A DNA stretch of 64,000 nucleotides from Paludibacteraceae bacterium (GTDB lineage Bacteria > Bacteroidota > Bacteroidia > Bacteroidales > Paludibacteraceae): positions 62,001 to 126,000 of the forward strand of contig JAILMN010000010.1 of assembly GCA_024692565.1 (NCBI GenBank), given 5' to 3'. The notes under the pieces were generated by a model that was not told the origin of the DNA, searched no databases, and worked only from the letters and a program-made list of their open reading frames with translations. Positions 36,759 through 45,899 of the stretch are shown here, piece by piece. The translations under genes and the position numbers were made by a program. The first letter of the stretch is position 1; each line of letters starts with the position of its first letter.

Positions 36759-37342
36759 TGGATTTGCAGGCATTTAACAGTGATCCGAAGGTAACTGCCG
36801 CTATTGAGAAAGCGGTAGAAGCGACTTTGCTGCAGATAGGCGAAGATCCGCAGCGTGAAGGGCTGAAGAAGACTCCGCATAGAGTAGGAACGGCGTTGCA
36901 ATTCCTTACGAAGGGTTATAAAGAGGACCCGGAAGCGATACTTCGTTCAGCGCTTTTTGAGGAGGACTATCGCCAGATGGTGGTGGTTAAGGATATTGAT
37001 TTCTATTCGTTGTGCGAGCACCATATGTTGCCATTCTTTGGCAAAGTGCATGTGGCTTATATCCCGAACGGACGTATCACGGGGCTCAGCAAGATCGCTC
37101 GTGTGGTGGATGTGTATGCGCGTCGTTTGCAAGTGCAGGAACGCCTCACAACACAGATCAAAGAGTGCATTCAGAAGACGCTTGATCCGTTAGGCGTGAT
37201 GGTTGTTATCGAGGCGGAGCATCTCTGTATGCAGATGCGTGGCGTGCAGAAACAACACGCCATGACGGTCACATCTGACTTCACCGGAGTCTTCAATCAA
37301 GCGAAGACAAGAGAAGAATTCATGAAGTTGATTAAGGGTTAA
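36758..37342 (+). CDS. folE: GTP cyclohydrolase I (type IA)
   Basis: 194 aa (EC 3.5.4.16), the first step of tetrahydrofolate synthesis. Zinc ligands are in [21 protein letters not shown] and [36 protein letters not shown] and TSDFTGVF are diagnostic. Last gene of the gyrB run; its stop overlaps the convergent phosphoethanolamine transferase by four bases (TTAA). Confidence 0.97.
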   Translation: MDLQAFNSDPKVTAAIEKAVEATLLQIGEDPQREGLKKTPHRVGTALQFLTKGYKEDPEAILRSALFEEDYRQMVVVKDIDFYSLCEHHMLPFFGKVHVAYIPNGRITGLSKIARVVDVYARRLQVQERLTTQIKECIQKTLDPLGVMVVIEAEHLCMQMRGVQKQHAMTVTSDFTGVFNQAKTREEFMKLIKG

Positions 37343-39039
37343 CGAACAACCATTGGTTCTATAGCTCCTGAACCTGTATGCACCCAAATGGTATCGTAAG
37401 GTAGCAGATACGGAGAACAAATACTGCGCGCGGAATCTACAACATCCTCAATGCCGGCAATATCCAACATGGAGTAGAATACCACATCCGACGAAACGGG
37501 TGTGGTTTTATTTTGCCACATATTTGCTACTTTTTGCGGGTATTGCTTCTCATATTCATCTGAATACCAAACGAGTAGGGGTACGTGGTATTCGTATTCG
37601 GAAATCTGGTAGGAACCATGAAGCGATAATTTTCTATCATCATCCCAGAAACTCTCTCCATGGTCGGATATATATACCATTGTTGCCGGCTTGTCAAGGC
37701 TATCCAAATAGGTAATCAGTTTATTAAGAAAATAATCCGTATAAAGGATGGCATTATCATAGGCATTAATTAGTTTGTCTTTGTTCGCCTCTGTGATAGA
37801 TGAGTAGCTGAAAGACTGACCAAGAACAGGTATAAAGACAGAGAAATCATCGGGATAGCGTAATTCATATCGGAAATGACAACCTGCAGAATGAAGTATC
37901 ATAAACATAGAAGAATCATTATGTAGTTCGGCTAATTTTGATATCATATCTTCATCATAGTTATTAAAAACGTCCATTCCTTTGTTATAACAATAGGAAA
38001 ATGCACATTCATCCATCACTCGACGTGTAAAAGGCAATGGAACTTGTTTGTTTATATAGCCAGTGTAGAACCCAGCTTCGCGAAAGGCACCAGATAAAGA
38101 TTTCTCCGAATAGGCCTTCTCCATATCTTGAGCAGTAGCTCTGGTCAATATTGTAGGAATAGATAGCGAAGTTAAATTAGCTTGTGAGAAAGTGCTATCG
38201 AAACTAATCAAATTATTAAGAATAGCAAGGTGTGGAGTGGTTTCTCTTGAGTAACCGTTGAGGCTAAAATGATCATAGCGAGCAGCCTCCCCAATGACTA
38301 AGACATAGATAGAAGGTTGATTGCAGTTATGCGGCTTGAGTCCAAAACTAAATTCTCTAATTTGTTCTTCTAATTTGTGCTGATAATGGGTAAGATGAAT
38401 AATTTCATTGGCCTCAACATACAGATTATATGGGTATATTTTATATAATTTTTTCCACATTAACCCAATTGCGTTATGCATAGTGCTTGTTGTATCGGTT
38501 CCAGCGCTAACAGGTCTCATTAAGGTTGTCATTATAATGAACCCAATAATAAACGCAAAGGCTCCTCCGCCGAGGATGATATGACGAAGGATAGGAGAGA
38601 ACATATACTGATTTTCAACATGTACTGCAATGACGAAATACACTATCCAAAGAAAAATCACAGCTATGCTTAGTGGCCAGAATGAGGTAATTAATTCTAA
38701 AGATTCGTGTAAGTCAGTATGTATGATATTCATTAAGAAAGCGGTGGATGTAGATTGCCGATTGAGGTACAAACTCGCAATATCTATTGGGAACAAAAGA
38801 AAATTGAATATGCCTTCGACGATAAAATAAGTGCGGGCTTTGAAAACAAGTGCCGGCAAGAGTAATAGTATAATTACGACAAAAAGGTAAGATATCTTTT
38901 TTATGAACGAGTATTCCAAATCAATGGCATTATGTAGGGCATAGAAAGAAGGAAGCAGTAATAGAATAAAGAGAACACAAACTTTGATGATGTTCTTTTT
39001 CCAGAAGGAAGTGATATTTGCATACTCCGTTGTTGTCAT
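37339..39039 (-). CDS. phosphoethanolamine transferase-like (EptA/MCR superfamily), copy 1
   Basis: 566 aa. An N-terminal membrane domain has five hydrophobic segments ([45 protein letters not shown], ...). A periplasmic alkaline-phosphatase-fold domain starts near [20 protein letters not shown]. The likely catalytic Thr is in [12 protein letters not shown], and the zinc motif is [12 protein letters not shown] with LHGSY. Substrate may be lipid A, core or another surface glycan. The disulfide cysteines of MCR enzymes are absent. Third gene of a minus-strand unit after the PorZ-like gene and copy 2. Confidence 0.88.
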   Translation of the reverse strand: MTTTEYANITSFWKKNIIKVCVLFILLLLPSFYALHNAIDLEYSFIKKISYLFVVIILLLLPALVFKARTYFIVEGIFNFLLFPIDIASLYLNRQSTSTAFLMNIIHTDLHESLELITSFWPLSIAVIFLWIVYFVIAVHVENQYMFSPILRHIILGGGAFAFIIGFIIMTTLMRPVSAGTDTTSTMHNAIGLMWKKLYKIYPYNLYVEANEIIHLTHYQHKLEEQIREFSFGLKPHNCNQPSIYVLVIGEAARYDHFSLNGYSRETTPHLAILNNLISFDSTFSQANLTSLSIPTILTRATAQDMEKAYSEKSLSGAFREAGFYTGYINKQVPLPFTRRVMDECAFSYCYNKGMDVFNNYDEDMISKLAELHNDSSMFMILHSAGCHFRYELRYPDDFSVFIPVLGQSFSYSSITEANKDKLINAYDNAILYTDYFLNKLITYLDSLDKPATMVYISDHGESFWDDDRKLSLHGSYQISEYEYHVPLLVWYSDEYEKQYPQKVANMWQNKTTPVSSDVVFYSMLDIAGIEDVVDSARSICSPYLLPYDTIWVHTGSGAIEPMVVR

Positions 39040-39068
39040 TCCGGGTTGTCTATTTCATAATGGAGATT

Positions 39069-40577
39069 CTATTTGAAGATATTCACCGCAGTATTATCCC
39101 CATCAACTTCAATACCCGCGGCATAGAGAATCGAGTAAAAATAATAGTCAGTACGATAGTAGCGTTGGCTATTTTTATGTAAAGCCTCGATTTTTTCAGG
39201 GAAGAGCGCTTTGTATTTGTCAGAATACCAAACCAGCGCAGCAGGGTATTGTTCCTCCGGAGCATTATCTTGCGCATGTAAGAAACGTCCGCCTTCTCCA
39301 AGAGACTCCCCATGGTCGGATAGGTATAGCAAGATGGCGGGATAATGTTCTATTTTGGTAATAACTGAGTCTAAGAATGCATCTAAATAGACAATGGTAT
39401 TATCATATGAGTTGACAATTTGTTCAATAGAGTTTTGCCGGATATCTCTATTGGATACAGTTGGCTGAAAAACACATAGGTCATCCGATACATGCGTATC
39501 ATATAGCCAATGTGATCCCATCGTATGTAAGACATATAACTGTCGGGAAGATTTTTTGTTAAATGTATCCATTAATGGAAGTAGTTCACCATCTAACCAT
39601 TTCGCATATAGGGATTGAGTGCGCGCTCCGGATGTATATACGATGGTATCAGCTTCTTCCATGATGTCGATATACGGCTTGACTTGATTTTTATTACTTA
39701 ACCATGCGGTGTAAAATCCTGCATTTTTTAGCAAGTCAACAAATGAGTGTTCCGTATAGGCATATTCTGTGTTGATACTATCTGCACGTGTAAAAATATG
39801 CGGAACACTCGCATTTGTATTTGTATATTGCGAGTAAATGTTTGAAAGAGAAGTAATATTTTGTCTTACGCTCAGTTTTGGATTAGTACTTCTCGGGTAT
39901 CCATTTAATTGCATATGATCAGCTCGAGTAGCTTCCCCTATTACGGCTACTACAATTATAGAATCAGGTATATCGGAATTGACTATATAGGGCGAAACGC
40001 GCATCACAGACGGGCGATTTAAATCTGAAACATATTCTTTCACACTATGTATAATATTAAGTGGGTATCGTATTTTGAGAGCTTGTTTCAGACGCGGAAC
40101 CGCCATATAATATATCACCATCCCAAGGATAATGATAAGCCAATAAAACCATTGTAATGAGTGAACTATTTTACGCCATCTTAGTGTACAAAAAGTAATA
40201 GCTATGCAGAGGTTACACACAATCCAGACAATAAGCCATATTGATACGACTCCTGCTGCTTCGCGTATATGAGTGTGCAAAGCAGCATCTAACAGCAAAG
40301 GAGTGATGCTTACATGGTAAAATACGCGATAGTAAGAGCAAACACTTCCAAGTAGTGCGTATATAGGCAGCAACGTTGCGCAGATGTACTTATTGGCACC
40401 GATGAGGCATATGATAAAGAATTGGAATATGCCGACAGAAAGGATGTATATAAGGACAGATAGTAGTGCTTTCCAATCTCCGACAGGATTATCCAAGAAG
40501 TCAGGAAGGACGAAGCATAATGTTGCCCAGAGAGAAGCACAGAGGACCCAGATGAGATATTTCAGCGAAGCACGCAT
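39069..40577 (-). CDS. phosphoethanolamine transferase-like (EptA/MCR superfamily), copy 2
   Basis: 502 aa, paralogous to the downstream gene. About five transmembrane segments, then a sulfatase-fold domain with VIGEATRADHMQLNGYPRS, a catalytic-Thr region YTNTNASVPHIFTRA, and LYLSDHGESLGEGGRFLHA. The two copies differ widely, so this is an old duplication or two acquisitions. Its ATG overlaps the PorZ-like stop by one base (TAATG), showing co-transcription with that gene. Confidence 0.88.
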   Translation of the reverse strand: MRASLKYLIWVLCASLWATLCFVLPDFLDNPVGDWKALLSVLIYILSVGIFQFFIICLIGANKYICATLLPIYALLGSVCSYYRVFYHVSITPLLLDAALHTHIREAAGVVSIWLIVWIVCNLCIAITFCTLRWRKIVHSLQWFYWLIIILGMVIYYMAVPRLKQALKIRYPLNIIHSVKEYVSDLNRPSVMRVSPYIVNSDIPDSIIVVAVIGEATRADHMQLNGYPRSTNPKLSVRQNITSLSNIYSQYTNTNASVPHIFTRADSINTEYAYTEHSFVDLLKNAGFYTAWLSNKNQVKPYIDIMEEADTIVYTSGARTQSLYAKWLDGELLPLMDTFNKKSSRQLYVLHTMGSHWLYDTHVSDDLCVFQPTVSNRDIRQNSIEQIVNSYDNTIVYLDAFLDSVITKIEHYPAILLYLSDHGESLGEGGRFLHAQDNAPEEQYPAALVWYSDKYKALFPEKIEALHKNSQRYYRTDYYFYSILYAAGIEVDGDNTAVNIFK

Positions 40578-43500
40578 TACCGGATGAACAGTATTTTAAC
40601 AACAGTATGTCCGCCGTTGGGTTCGTTGCAGAGGGCGGTGTAAACACCTGCGGAGGCGCGACGTCCGTAGGCATCATGACCGTCCCAGACGGCAGTTCCG
40701 CCATGACTTTTTGTCTTGCAAACGAGGTTTCCGCCTGCATCTACGATGTTCACTACCGTATTCTCCATTAGTCCGGCAATGCTGATGACACCTGTGTAGT
40801 CCGGTCGTACGGGATTCGGATAAGCATAGGCACTACTCAAGTTCTTTTGCGGTTCGCTGGCATCACTTCGGTACGATGCGATACCTCGGTCAGTACCCAC
40901 AAAGACTTCGCCCGTTTCCGGCATAATGGCGATAGAGAGTACCGTATTAGAGGGTAGCAGAGAGTTCGTTTCGGTGAAATGCGCTACGGTAATAGTGTCA
41001 TCTTCGATGAGATACAGACCGGAAGAAGCCGTTCCTATCCACATGCGGTTACCACCGTCCACGGCCATACAGTTGATTTGTTCTTCACCTAACAAGTAGT
41101 CGCCAAGTCCTGACCCATCGTTGCGTGGAATAATAATACGGCGGCAGGCATCTGAAGTAAAGAAATCTACAGAGGCAGGGATGGTGATGATACCTTTTTC
41201 TGTACCGATCCAGATGCGGTTGGAGTGGTCTTGCGCGAAAGAACGGAAGGTGCTCGGGCTGAGGATATTGCCATTCTGGTCGGTGAAGGTACTTCTCGCG
41301 ACGCATTTATCATCTCCATTATAGGTAGGTGTACCGCCATCGTCCATAAGGATTACTCGTTGCGAAGAGCGCTGATCAAAGAGCCATTTGTATTTGCTAT
41401 TTCGTCGATCCGGCCAAATACCTGCAGGTGTTGTGAGTGCTATTTCTGAGCCATTACTGCGTAGACGTAGCGGATGCCATATGCCGTCCGGGCTCATGAC
41501 GTGAACAGGTTGACCGATACGAGTTGCATTGAGAACCCATAGGTTATTGTTCTCATCCATCATAGCTCCATCTGTACGAGTGTAGAAGTCTTTATTGATA
41601 GTGCTATTTACCGGTTGTAAGGTGGAATTATTGTAAGTCCAAATTTTAATAGCGTTATAGTTCTTAAACTCAATGACGCCAGTACCGTAAGTAGCAACAT
41701 AGAAATGACTCGGGTCATTGTTATCTACTGCAATACTAACCGGATCCAAGGTCAAAATACCTAACTGTATGATAATATGGTTAACATCTCGCCCAATCCA
41801 TTCTGATCCGGTGAAAACATTTACAGCGGTAAAGTTGACGTTTTCTACAGCCCATCGTCCTCCAATAGCGGAATAAACCTGTCCATGCGCTGTGTGCATA
41901 AAGTATCCGGTATTGTTATTCGGTCCTTTGGTGTGGTAATAATCATCGCCATCCTGGTTAAGGCGTATTAAGCCCCAACTCATTTCTCCTAACCAGTACT
42001 CACCTTGCGAATAAACAGCATCATTAACACCATAGGCGTTGCTTAATCCGACTAATTGGTGGTCATCTGTCAAACGGTAAAGATAGTGTTCATCTATACA
42101 GAGCAACAATTGTCCTTCTGACACATGAATCCAATCAATTTTCTGCGGCACAGCAAGTTGCCAAGTGGTTCCATTGAGGTAGTATAGTGAATCATGCTGA
42201 AGCGTATAGATTTTGTCACGATAGATAACGGCATTTTGCAGGTCGTCTACCTTTATTGTAGTGGAATGCCAGTATGAGTAGTCCGCCAGATTGTCGTTAA
42301 GCGAGGCGCTATAGATACGGTCGTCTGTGAAAGCGTATAGCGAATCGCCTTTTTCCAATACCTGCAATACGTTAACCGCAGCAGCTTCTTCTCCGATATA
42401 ATAAGTATCCACAACTTCTGCCTTGCGCGGATTGATAACTATTATACCAAACGGCATTGCCAGATAGGAGAAGCGCGAGCCGACGTTGATACTATTGATG
42501 GAGGTAGCCATCGAACCGGCTTTCATACTGATGTCCGGCATTTGCTTGATTGAACCGTCGTCACTAAGGATGTCAAGTCTTCCGTCTATATAAGCGATGA
42601 TGAGGTATCCGGCTTTATCATATGCGATGTGCGTGATGGTTTGTCCGTTCAGTCCGGTTGATTTATCCCAATAATCAATAGACTCATCCGCTCGATCGAA
42701 CGAGAAGAGAGATCCGTTAGCTACGGCATAAATATATTTGGGAGAAGCAGCGACTTGTGTAGCATTATTATAGGACAGATGCAGTCTCCAATGCATCATA
42801 CTGCCTTCGTCAATAGAAGTTTCATTATTGTCATTCGGAAGCCCGTTCAAACCTTCCGGAGCAGCATTCTGGTCGTACGACACTAAGCCTTCAGAGGTGC
42901 CTATCCATACTGTGCCGTTCTCGTCACACGCAAGAGATAAGATACCATTATTCGGCATTACTGAATTGTCGGTAGTATAGTGTGCTACAATTTCGTCAGC
43001 CGTTTCGTTGTACACATAAACGCCCAAATTATTTGTGCCTAACCAGATTAAGCCATCCGGAGTCTGGCAAATAGCTTCTATTGAAAGAGAAGTGAATGGA
43101 TTTTCTCCGTTGTCATCAAAGACATCGGGCTGCACAATAGCTTCGGATGTCAGGAAGTCGGTATTCGTATCGATATATGCGGCTCCTATGTCGGTAGCCA
43201 ACCATATATTGCCTTGCTGATCCTGCATCGGTACGTTTATTTTGCTCGGAGTAAAAGCCACACCATGTTGGTTTGTCCATGTGGCTCTATACGATGTGTA
43301 GTCGTCGGAAGAGTCAAAAACTGTACCGTTGTTATCATTAAAGTATAAGCCTATTTTGGCGGAACGGCCACAGATGATCCATTTGTGGTTTGCGTTACGC
43401 GAATCAAAAACGAGGCCATTGGGCGTGGCGAGTGTTTTCAGTTCGTCGTCAATGATGAGCGGGATGCCGTGCCAGGTGTTGTTTTCTTCCACACAATGCA

Positions 43501-44650
43501 GTTGATAGTCCACATTTCCGGCATTGAGTAGCCATAAGTTGCCTGCGCTATCATATTTGGCGATATTAACTCGTGTGTATCGCTCAGCATTAATGGCTGC
43601 GCTTCCTAAGGTGTTGTCTCCTCCGGCAATTTCGCGACGAACCAAGGTGTCATCGCGGAATTCGTATAAGCCTGTGCCGTAACTGGTTACATAGTAATGC
43701 TTGTTGTCTTTCGGGTCAACGGCAACATTCATAAAGTCCAGTGCTGCCTTCCCAGTTTTTGATACGATGGATGCGTTGGTAACATTTGTCCATTTTGTTC
43801 CGTCAAAACTCATAACCATTCCCGGGTCGGAGTTTTGTACCGCCCATGCACCTCCGGGGACAACCCATACTTTGCCTTGCGTGGCGGTGAGTCTATATGG
43901 GACGTTGATGAGTGGACCGTCGGGTTTGTAGGTGAGGCGTTCGGTGGGAGTGAAGCGGATGATGCCTTCTGCTTGACCGGCATACCAGTCGCTGGTTTCA
44001 TCCTTGTAATGCGTGCCTTTGTCGGTATCCGGGCTGATGCGACCACTACGGATTTCGCGATTCCAGTAGGTATAATCTACCAGATTGTCTTTGAGGGATG
44101 CGCAGAAGAGACTGTCGTCCGTGAAGGCATAGATGCTATCTTTGGTGAGCAGCACGTCTTTGACGGCTATTTCCTCTCCGCCCGGACGGAGCCAATAACT
44201 ATCGACAAGTTTGTTCTCGCGCAAGTTCAAAGTCTGCACGCCGTAATGCGTAGCGAGATAAGCGGTACGACCTTCGATGGTGACGTTGTAGATCGTTTTC
44301 CGCTGCGTCATATCTTTGTCGTACAGTTCGCCGATATATTTGACGCCTTTGGATGAGAGCAAGTCAATTTTTCCGTTCGCGTAGGCGATGATGAGTTGTT
44401 CGCCCGCCTCGTCGTAATAGATACAATTGATGCCGGTACCGTGAAGTCCGGAGAGGCGGTCGTACACGCGAATCTCTTCCGTTTGTTTGTCCACGCTGAA
44501 TAGACTGCCGTCCGAAATGGCGTACACTTTATCGGCAGATATTGCGATCTGCGTGACGTCGTTGTATGCAAAATGTGTGGTCCACTTTTGCGCGTGCGCG
44601 CTCGCGGAGAATAAACAAAGGAATAACAATATGTATTTGTATGCTTTCAT
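40577..44650 (-). CDS. porZ: double-length PorZ-like beta-propeller protein (tandem fusion)
   Basis: 1357 aa with a signal peptide (MKAYKYILLFLCLFSASAHA). Two homologous halves. Copy 1 (about residues 22-615) starts KWTTHFAYNDVTQIAISADK and copy 2 (about 617-1260) starts HWRLHLSYNNATQVAASPKY. Each has the PorZ order DGSLFSV/GSLFSF, GLHGTGINCIYYDEAGEQLI versus GLNGQTITHIAYDKAGYLII, and late propeller blades (IWLGTNNLGVYVYNE, WIGTASSGLYLIED). Only copy 2 continues into a T9SS type A-like C-terminal domain (YAYPNPVRPDYTGVISIAG ... VVKILFIR). P. gingivalis PorZ (about 775 aa) binds A-LPS and passes it to the PorU sortase. ATG at 44650; an adjacent TTG is ignored. Confidence 0.82.
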   Translation of the reverse strand: MKAYKYILLFLCLFSASAHAQKWTTHFAYNDVTQIAISADKVYAISDGSLFSVDKQTEEIRVYDRLSGLHGTGINCIYYDEAGEQLIIAYANGKIDLLSSKGVKYIGELYDKDMTQRKTIYNVTIEGRTAYLATHYGVQTLNLRENKLVDSYWLRPGGEEIAVKDVLLTKDSIYAFTDDSLFCASLKDNLVDYTYWNREIRSGRISPDTDKGTHYKDETSDWYAGQAEGIIRFTPTERLTYKPDGPLINVPYRLTATQGKVWVVPGGAWAVQNSDPGMVMSFDGTKWTNVTNASIVSKTGKAALDFMNVAVDPKDNKHYYVTSYGTGLYEFRDDTLVRREIAGGDNTLGSAAINAERYTRVNIAKYDSAGNLWLLNAGNVDYQLHCVEENNTWHGIPLIIDDELKTLATPNGLVFDSRNANHKWIICGRSAKIGLYFNDNNGTVFDSSDDYTSYRATWTNQHGVAFTPSKINVPMQDQQGNIWLATDIGAAYIDTNTDFLTSEAIVQPDVFDDNGENPFTSLSIEAICQTPDGLIWLGTNNLGVYVYNETADEIVAHYTTDNSVMPNNGILSLACDENGTVWIGTSEGLVSYDQNAAPEGLNGLPNDNNETSIDEGSMMHWRLHLSYNNATQVAASPKYIYAVANGSLFSFDRADESIDYWDKSTGLNGQTITHIAYDKAGYLIIAYIDGRLDILSDDGSIKQMPDISMKAGSMATSINSINVGSRFSYLAMPFGIIVINPRKAEVVDTYYIGEEAAAVNVLQVLEKGDSLYAFTDDRIYSASLNDNLADYSYWHSTTIKVDDLQNAVIYRDKIYTLQHDSLYYLNGTTWQLAVPQKIDWIHVSEGQLLLCIDEHYLYRLTDDHQLVGLSNAYGVNDAVYSQGEYWLGEMSWGLIRLNQDGDDYYHTKGPNNNTGYFMHTAHGQVYSAIGGRWAVENVNFTAVNVFTGSEWIGRDVNHIIIQLGILTLDPVSIAVDNNDPSHFYVATYGTGVIEFKNYNAIKIWTYNNSTLQPVNSTINKDFYTRTDGAMMDENNNLWVLNATRIGQPVHVMSPDGIWHPLRLRSNGSEIALTTPAGIWPDRRNSKYKWLFDQRSSQRVILMDDGGTPTYNGDDKCVARSTFTDQNGNILSPSTFRSFAQDHSNRIWIGTEKGIITIPASVDFFTSDACRRIIIPRNDGSGLGDYLLGEEQINCMAVDGGNRMWIGTASSGLYLIEDDTITVAHFTETNSLLPSNTVLSIAIMPETGEVFVGTDRGIASYRSDASEPQKNLSSAYAYPNPVRPDYTGVISIAGLMENTVVNIVDAGGNLVCKTKSHGGTAVWDGHDAYGRRASAGVYTALCNEPNGGHTVVKILFIR

Positions 44651-44652
44651 CA

Positions 44653-44679
44653 AAATCTTAATAATCGTATACTTTTTAG
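44653..44679. repeat. 27-bp direct repeat, copy 1
   Basis: Starts AAATCTTAATAATCGTATA and ends TTTTTAG; repeated with one mismatch at 44760-44786, 107 bp away. This copy abuts the PorZ-like start codon. The DNA between (44680-44759) has several CCCCGAT/CCTCGAT-like short repeats and no gene. Confidence 0.8.
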
Positions 44680-44759
44680 GGGTATATTTACCTCCGTTTT
44701 AACCTCGTATTGCCCCCGATGAAACCCCGATAAAACCTCGATAAGCTTTTTTAAGGGTC

Positions 44760-44786
44760 AAATCTTAATAATCGTATATTTTTTAG
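44760..44786. repeat. 27-bp direct repeat, copy 2
   Basis: Second copy of the repeat at 44653-44679, with one mismatch (T for C). It runs into the stop codon of rdgB. Confidence 0.8.
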
Positions 44787-45367
44787 CGGAGTATTTTTAC
44801 TAATTCTGCGAGTGCTCGAGCTCGATGGCTGATGCTGTTTTTTGTTTCAGCAGGCAGTTCGGCGAAAGTTTTTTCGTATCCTTCGGGAATAAAGACGGGG
44901 TCATAGCCGAATCCTCCGTGTCCGTATTCGGCTTCTGCCATTTTGCCGCGCACGATACCTTCCACTTGTTGTGTATGCCCGTTTTTGATCAAAGTGATGA
45001 CGGTTCGGAACTGTGCGTTTCGGTTCGTTTTGCCGGCGAGTTCGCGCAGGGCTTTTGCTCTGTTGGCAGCAGGTTCGCCTGCCCAACGTGCAGTATAAAC
45101 ACCCGGCGCGCCATTCAAGGCATCGATTTCGAGTCCGGTATCGTCTGCAAAAATACCGTCTATGGTTTTGGGCTGCGGATGAGTCGTGAGCCATTGTCGG
45201 ATGGTGTCCGCTTTGATCAGACTATTGGCTTCCAAGGTTGTTCCCGTCTCGTCGATATCGTCTTCAAAACCGATTTCGCGAAGACTTAAAACGTCGATGC
45301 CTTCGGGCATGATTGCACGCACTTCTTCGAGCTTATGCGCATTATTTGATGCAAAAACAAGTGTCAT
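44783..45367 (-). CDS. rdgB: dITP/XTP pyrophosphatase (RdgB/HAM1)
   Basis: A 194-aa house-cleaning NTP pyrophosphatase removing dITP, ITP and XTP. Motifs: TLVFASNNAHKLEEVRAIMP, DETGTTLEANSLIKA, FADDTGLEIDALNGAPGVYTARWAG, GHGGFGYDPVFIPEGYEKTFAEL and SHRARAL. ATG at 45367 is chosen; the open frame extends 19 codons upstream through the promoter and is rejected. Divergent from the DUF2147 gene with interlocked promoters. Confidence 0.96.
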   Translation of the reverse strand: MTLVFASNNAHKLEEVRAIMPEGIDVLSLREIGFEDDIDETGTTLEANSLIKADTIRQWLTTHPQPKTIDGIFADDTGLEIDALNGAPGVYTARWAGEPAANRAKALRELAGKTNRNAQFRTVITLIKNGHTQQVEGIVRGKMAEAEYGHGGFGYDPVFIPEGYEKTFAELPAETKNSISHRARALAELVKILR

Positions 45368-45384
45368 ATTCAAAAAATTTCGCG

Positions 45385-45416
45385 CAAAGTTACGAAAAAC
45401 TTTGCACATATGCAAA
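45385..45416 (-). promoter_or_regulatory. Promoter for rdgB
   Basis: Minus strand TTTG (45416-45413), 20 nt, TAACTTTG (45392-45385). Its -33 box is the mirror half of the near-palindrome TTTGCACATATGCAAA that also supplies the -33 box of the opposite promoter. Confidence 0.65.
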
Positions 45417-45432
45417 AAAATCACTACTTTTG
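45401..45432 (+). promoter_or_regulatory. Promoter for the DUF2147 gene
   Basis: TTTG (45401-45404), 20 nt, TACTTTTG (45425-45432), then CAGCCG. Leader about 25 nt. Interlocked with the rdgB promoter. Confidence 0.7.
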
Positions 45433-45460
45433 CAGCCGATTTTATTAAAATCTTGTAATT

Positions 45461-45898
45461 ATGAAACGAAAAATCCTTTTATTGGCAGCAATTTTTGCTT
45501 GTTCGCTTATGGTGACCGCTCAAGTGAATCTGATTTTGGGCGACTGGAAAACGGTAGATGATAAGACCGGAGATAACTTCTCCATTGTGACCATTTACAA
45601 AGGTAGCGACGGCCTTTTTTACGGCAAGGTTTCGAAGATGTTGGTTGGACCTCCGAATCTGAAATGCGACCAATGTAAGGGCGAAGATCACGACAAACCG
45701 TTGGAAGGTCTGGTGATCATTCGCGGGATGAGTTATAACAAGGACAAGAATCAGTTGGAAGGCGGAAAGGTGTTGGATCCGGAGTCCGGCAAGTTCTATT
45801 ACGGTAAGATTTACCCGAAAGACGGCAAGCTGGTCCTCCGCGGTTCGTTGGACAAACGTGGTTTCTTTGGAAGAAACCAAACGTGGATTCGGAAGTAA
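45461..45898 (+). CDS. DUF2147 family exported protein
   Basis: A 145-aa secreted protein of the DUF2147 family. Signal peptide MKRKILLLAAIFACSLMVTAQ, then LILGDWKTVDDKTGDNFSIV, DGLFYGKVSKM, a CDQCKGEDHDKPLEGLVIIRGM block with a CxxC, GGKVLDPESGKFYYGKIYP and LVLRGSLDKRGFFGRNQTWIR. Family members are small beta-barrel-like proteins with no assigned activity. Monocistronic; converges with xseA, one base between stops. Confidence 0.88.
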   Translation: MKRKILLLAAIFACSLMVTAQVNLILGDWKTVDDKTGDNFSIVTIYKGSDGLFYGKVSKMLVGPPNLKCDQCKGEDHDKPLEGLVIIRGMSYNKDKNQLEGGKVLDPESGKFYYGKIYPKDGKLVLRGSLDKRGFFGRNQTWIRK

Positions 45899-45899
45899 G

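Noticed and set aside
37339..40577. Calling the two transferases colistin-resistance (mcr) genes
   Set aside because: They share the superfamily's motifs but lack the MCR disulfide cysteines and form part of a native porZ-linked unit; the substrate is unknown.
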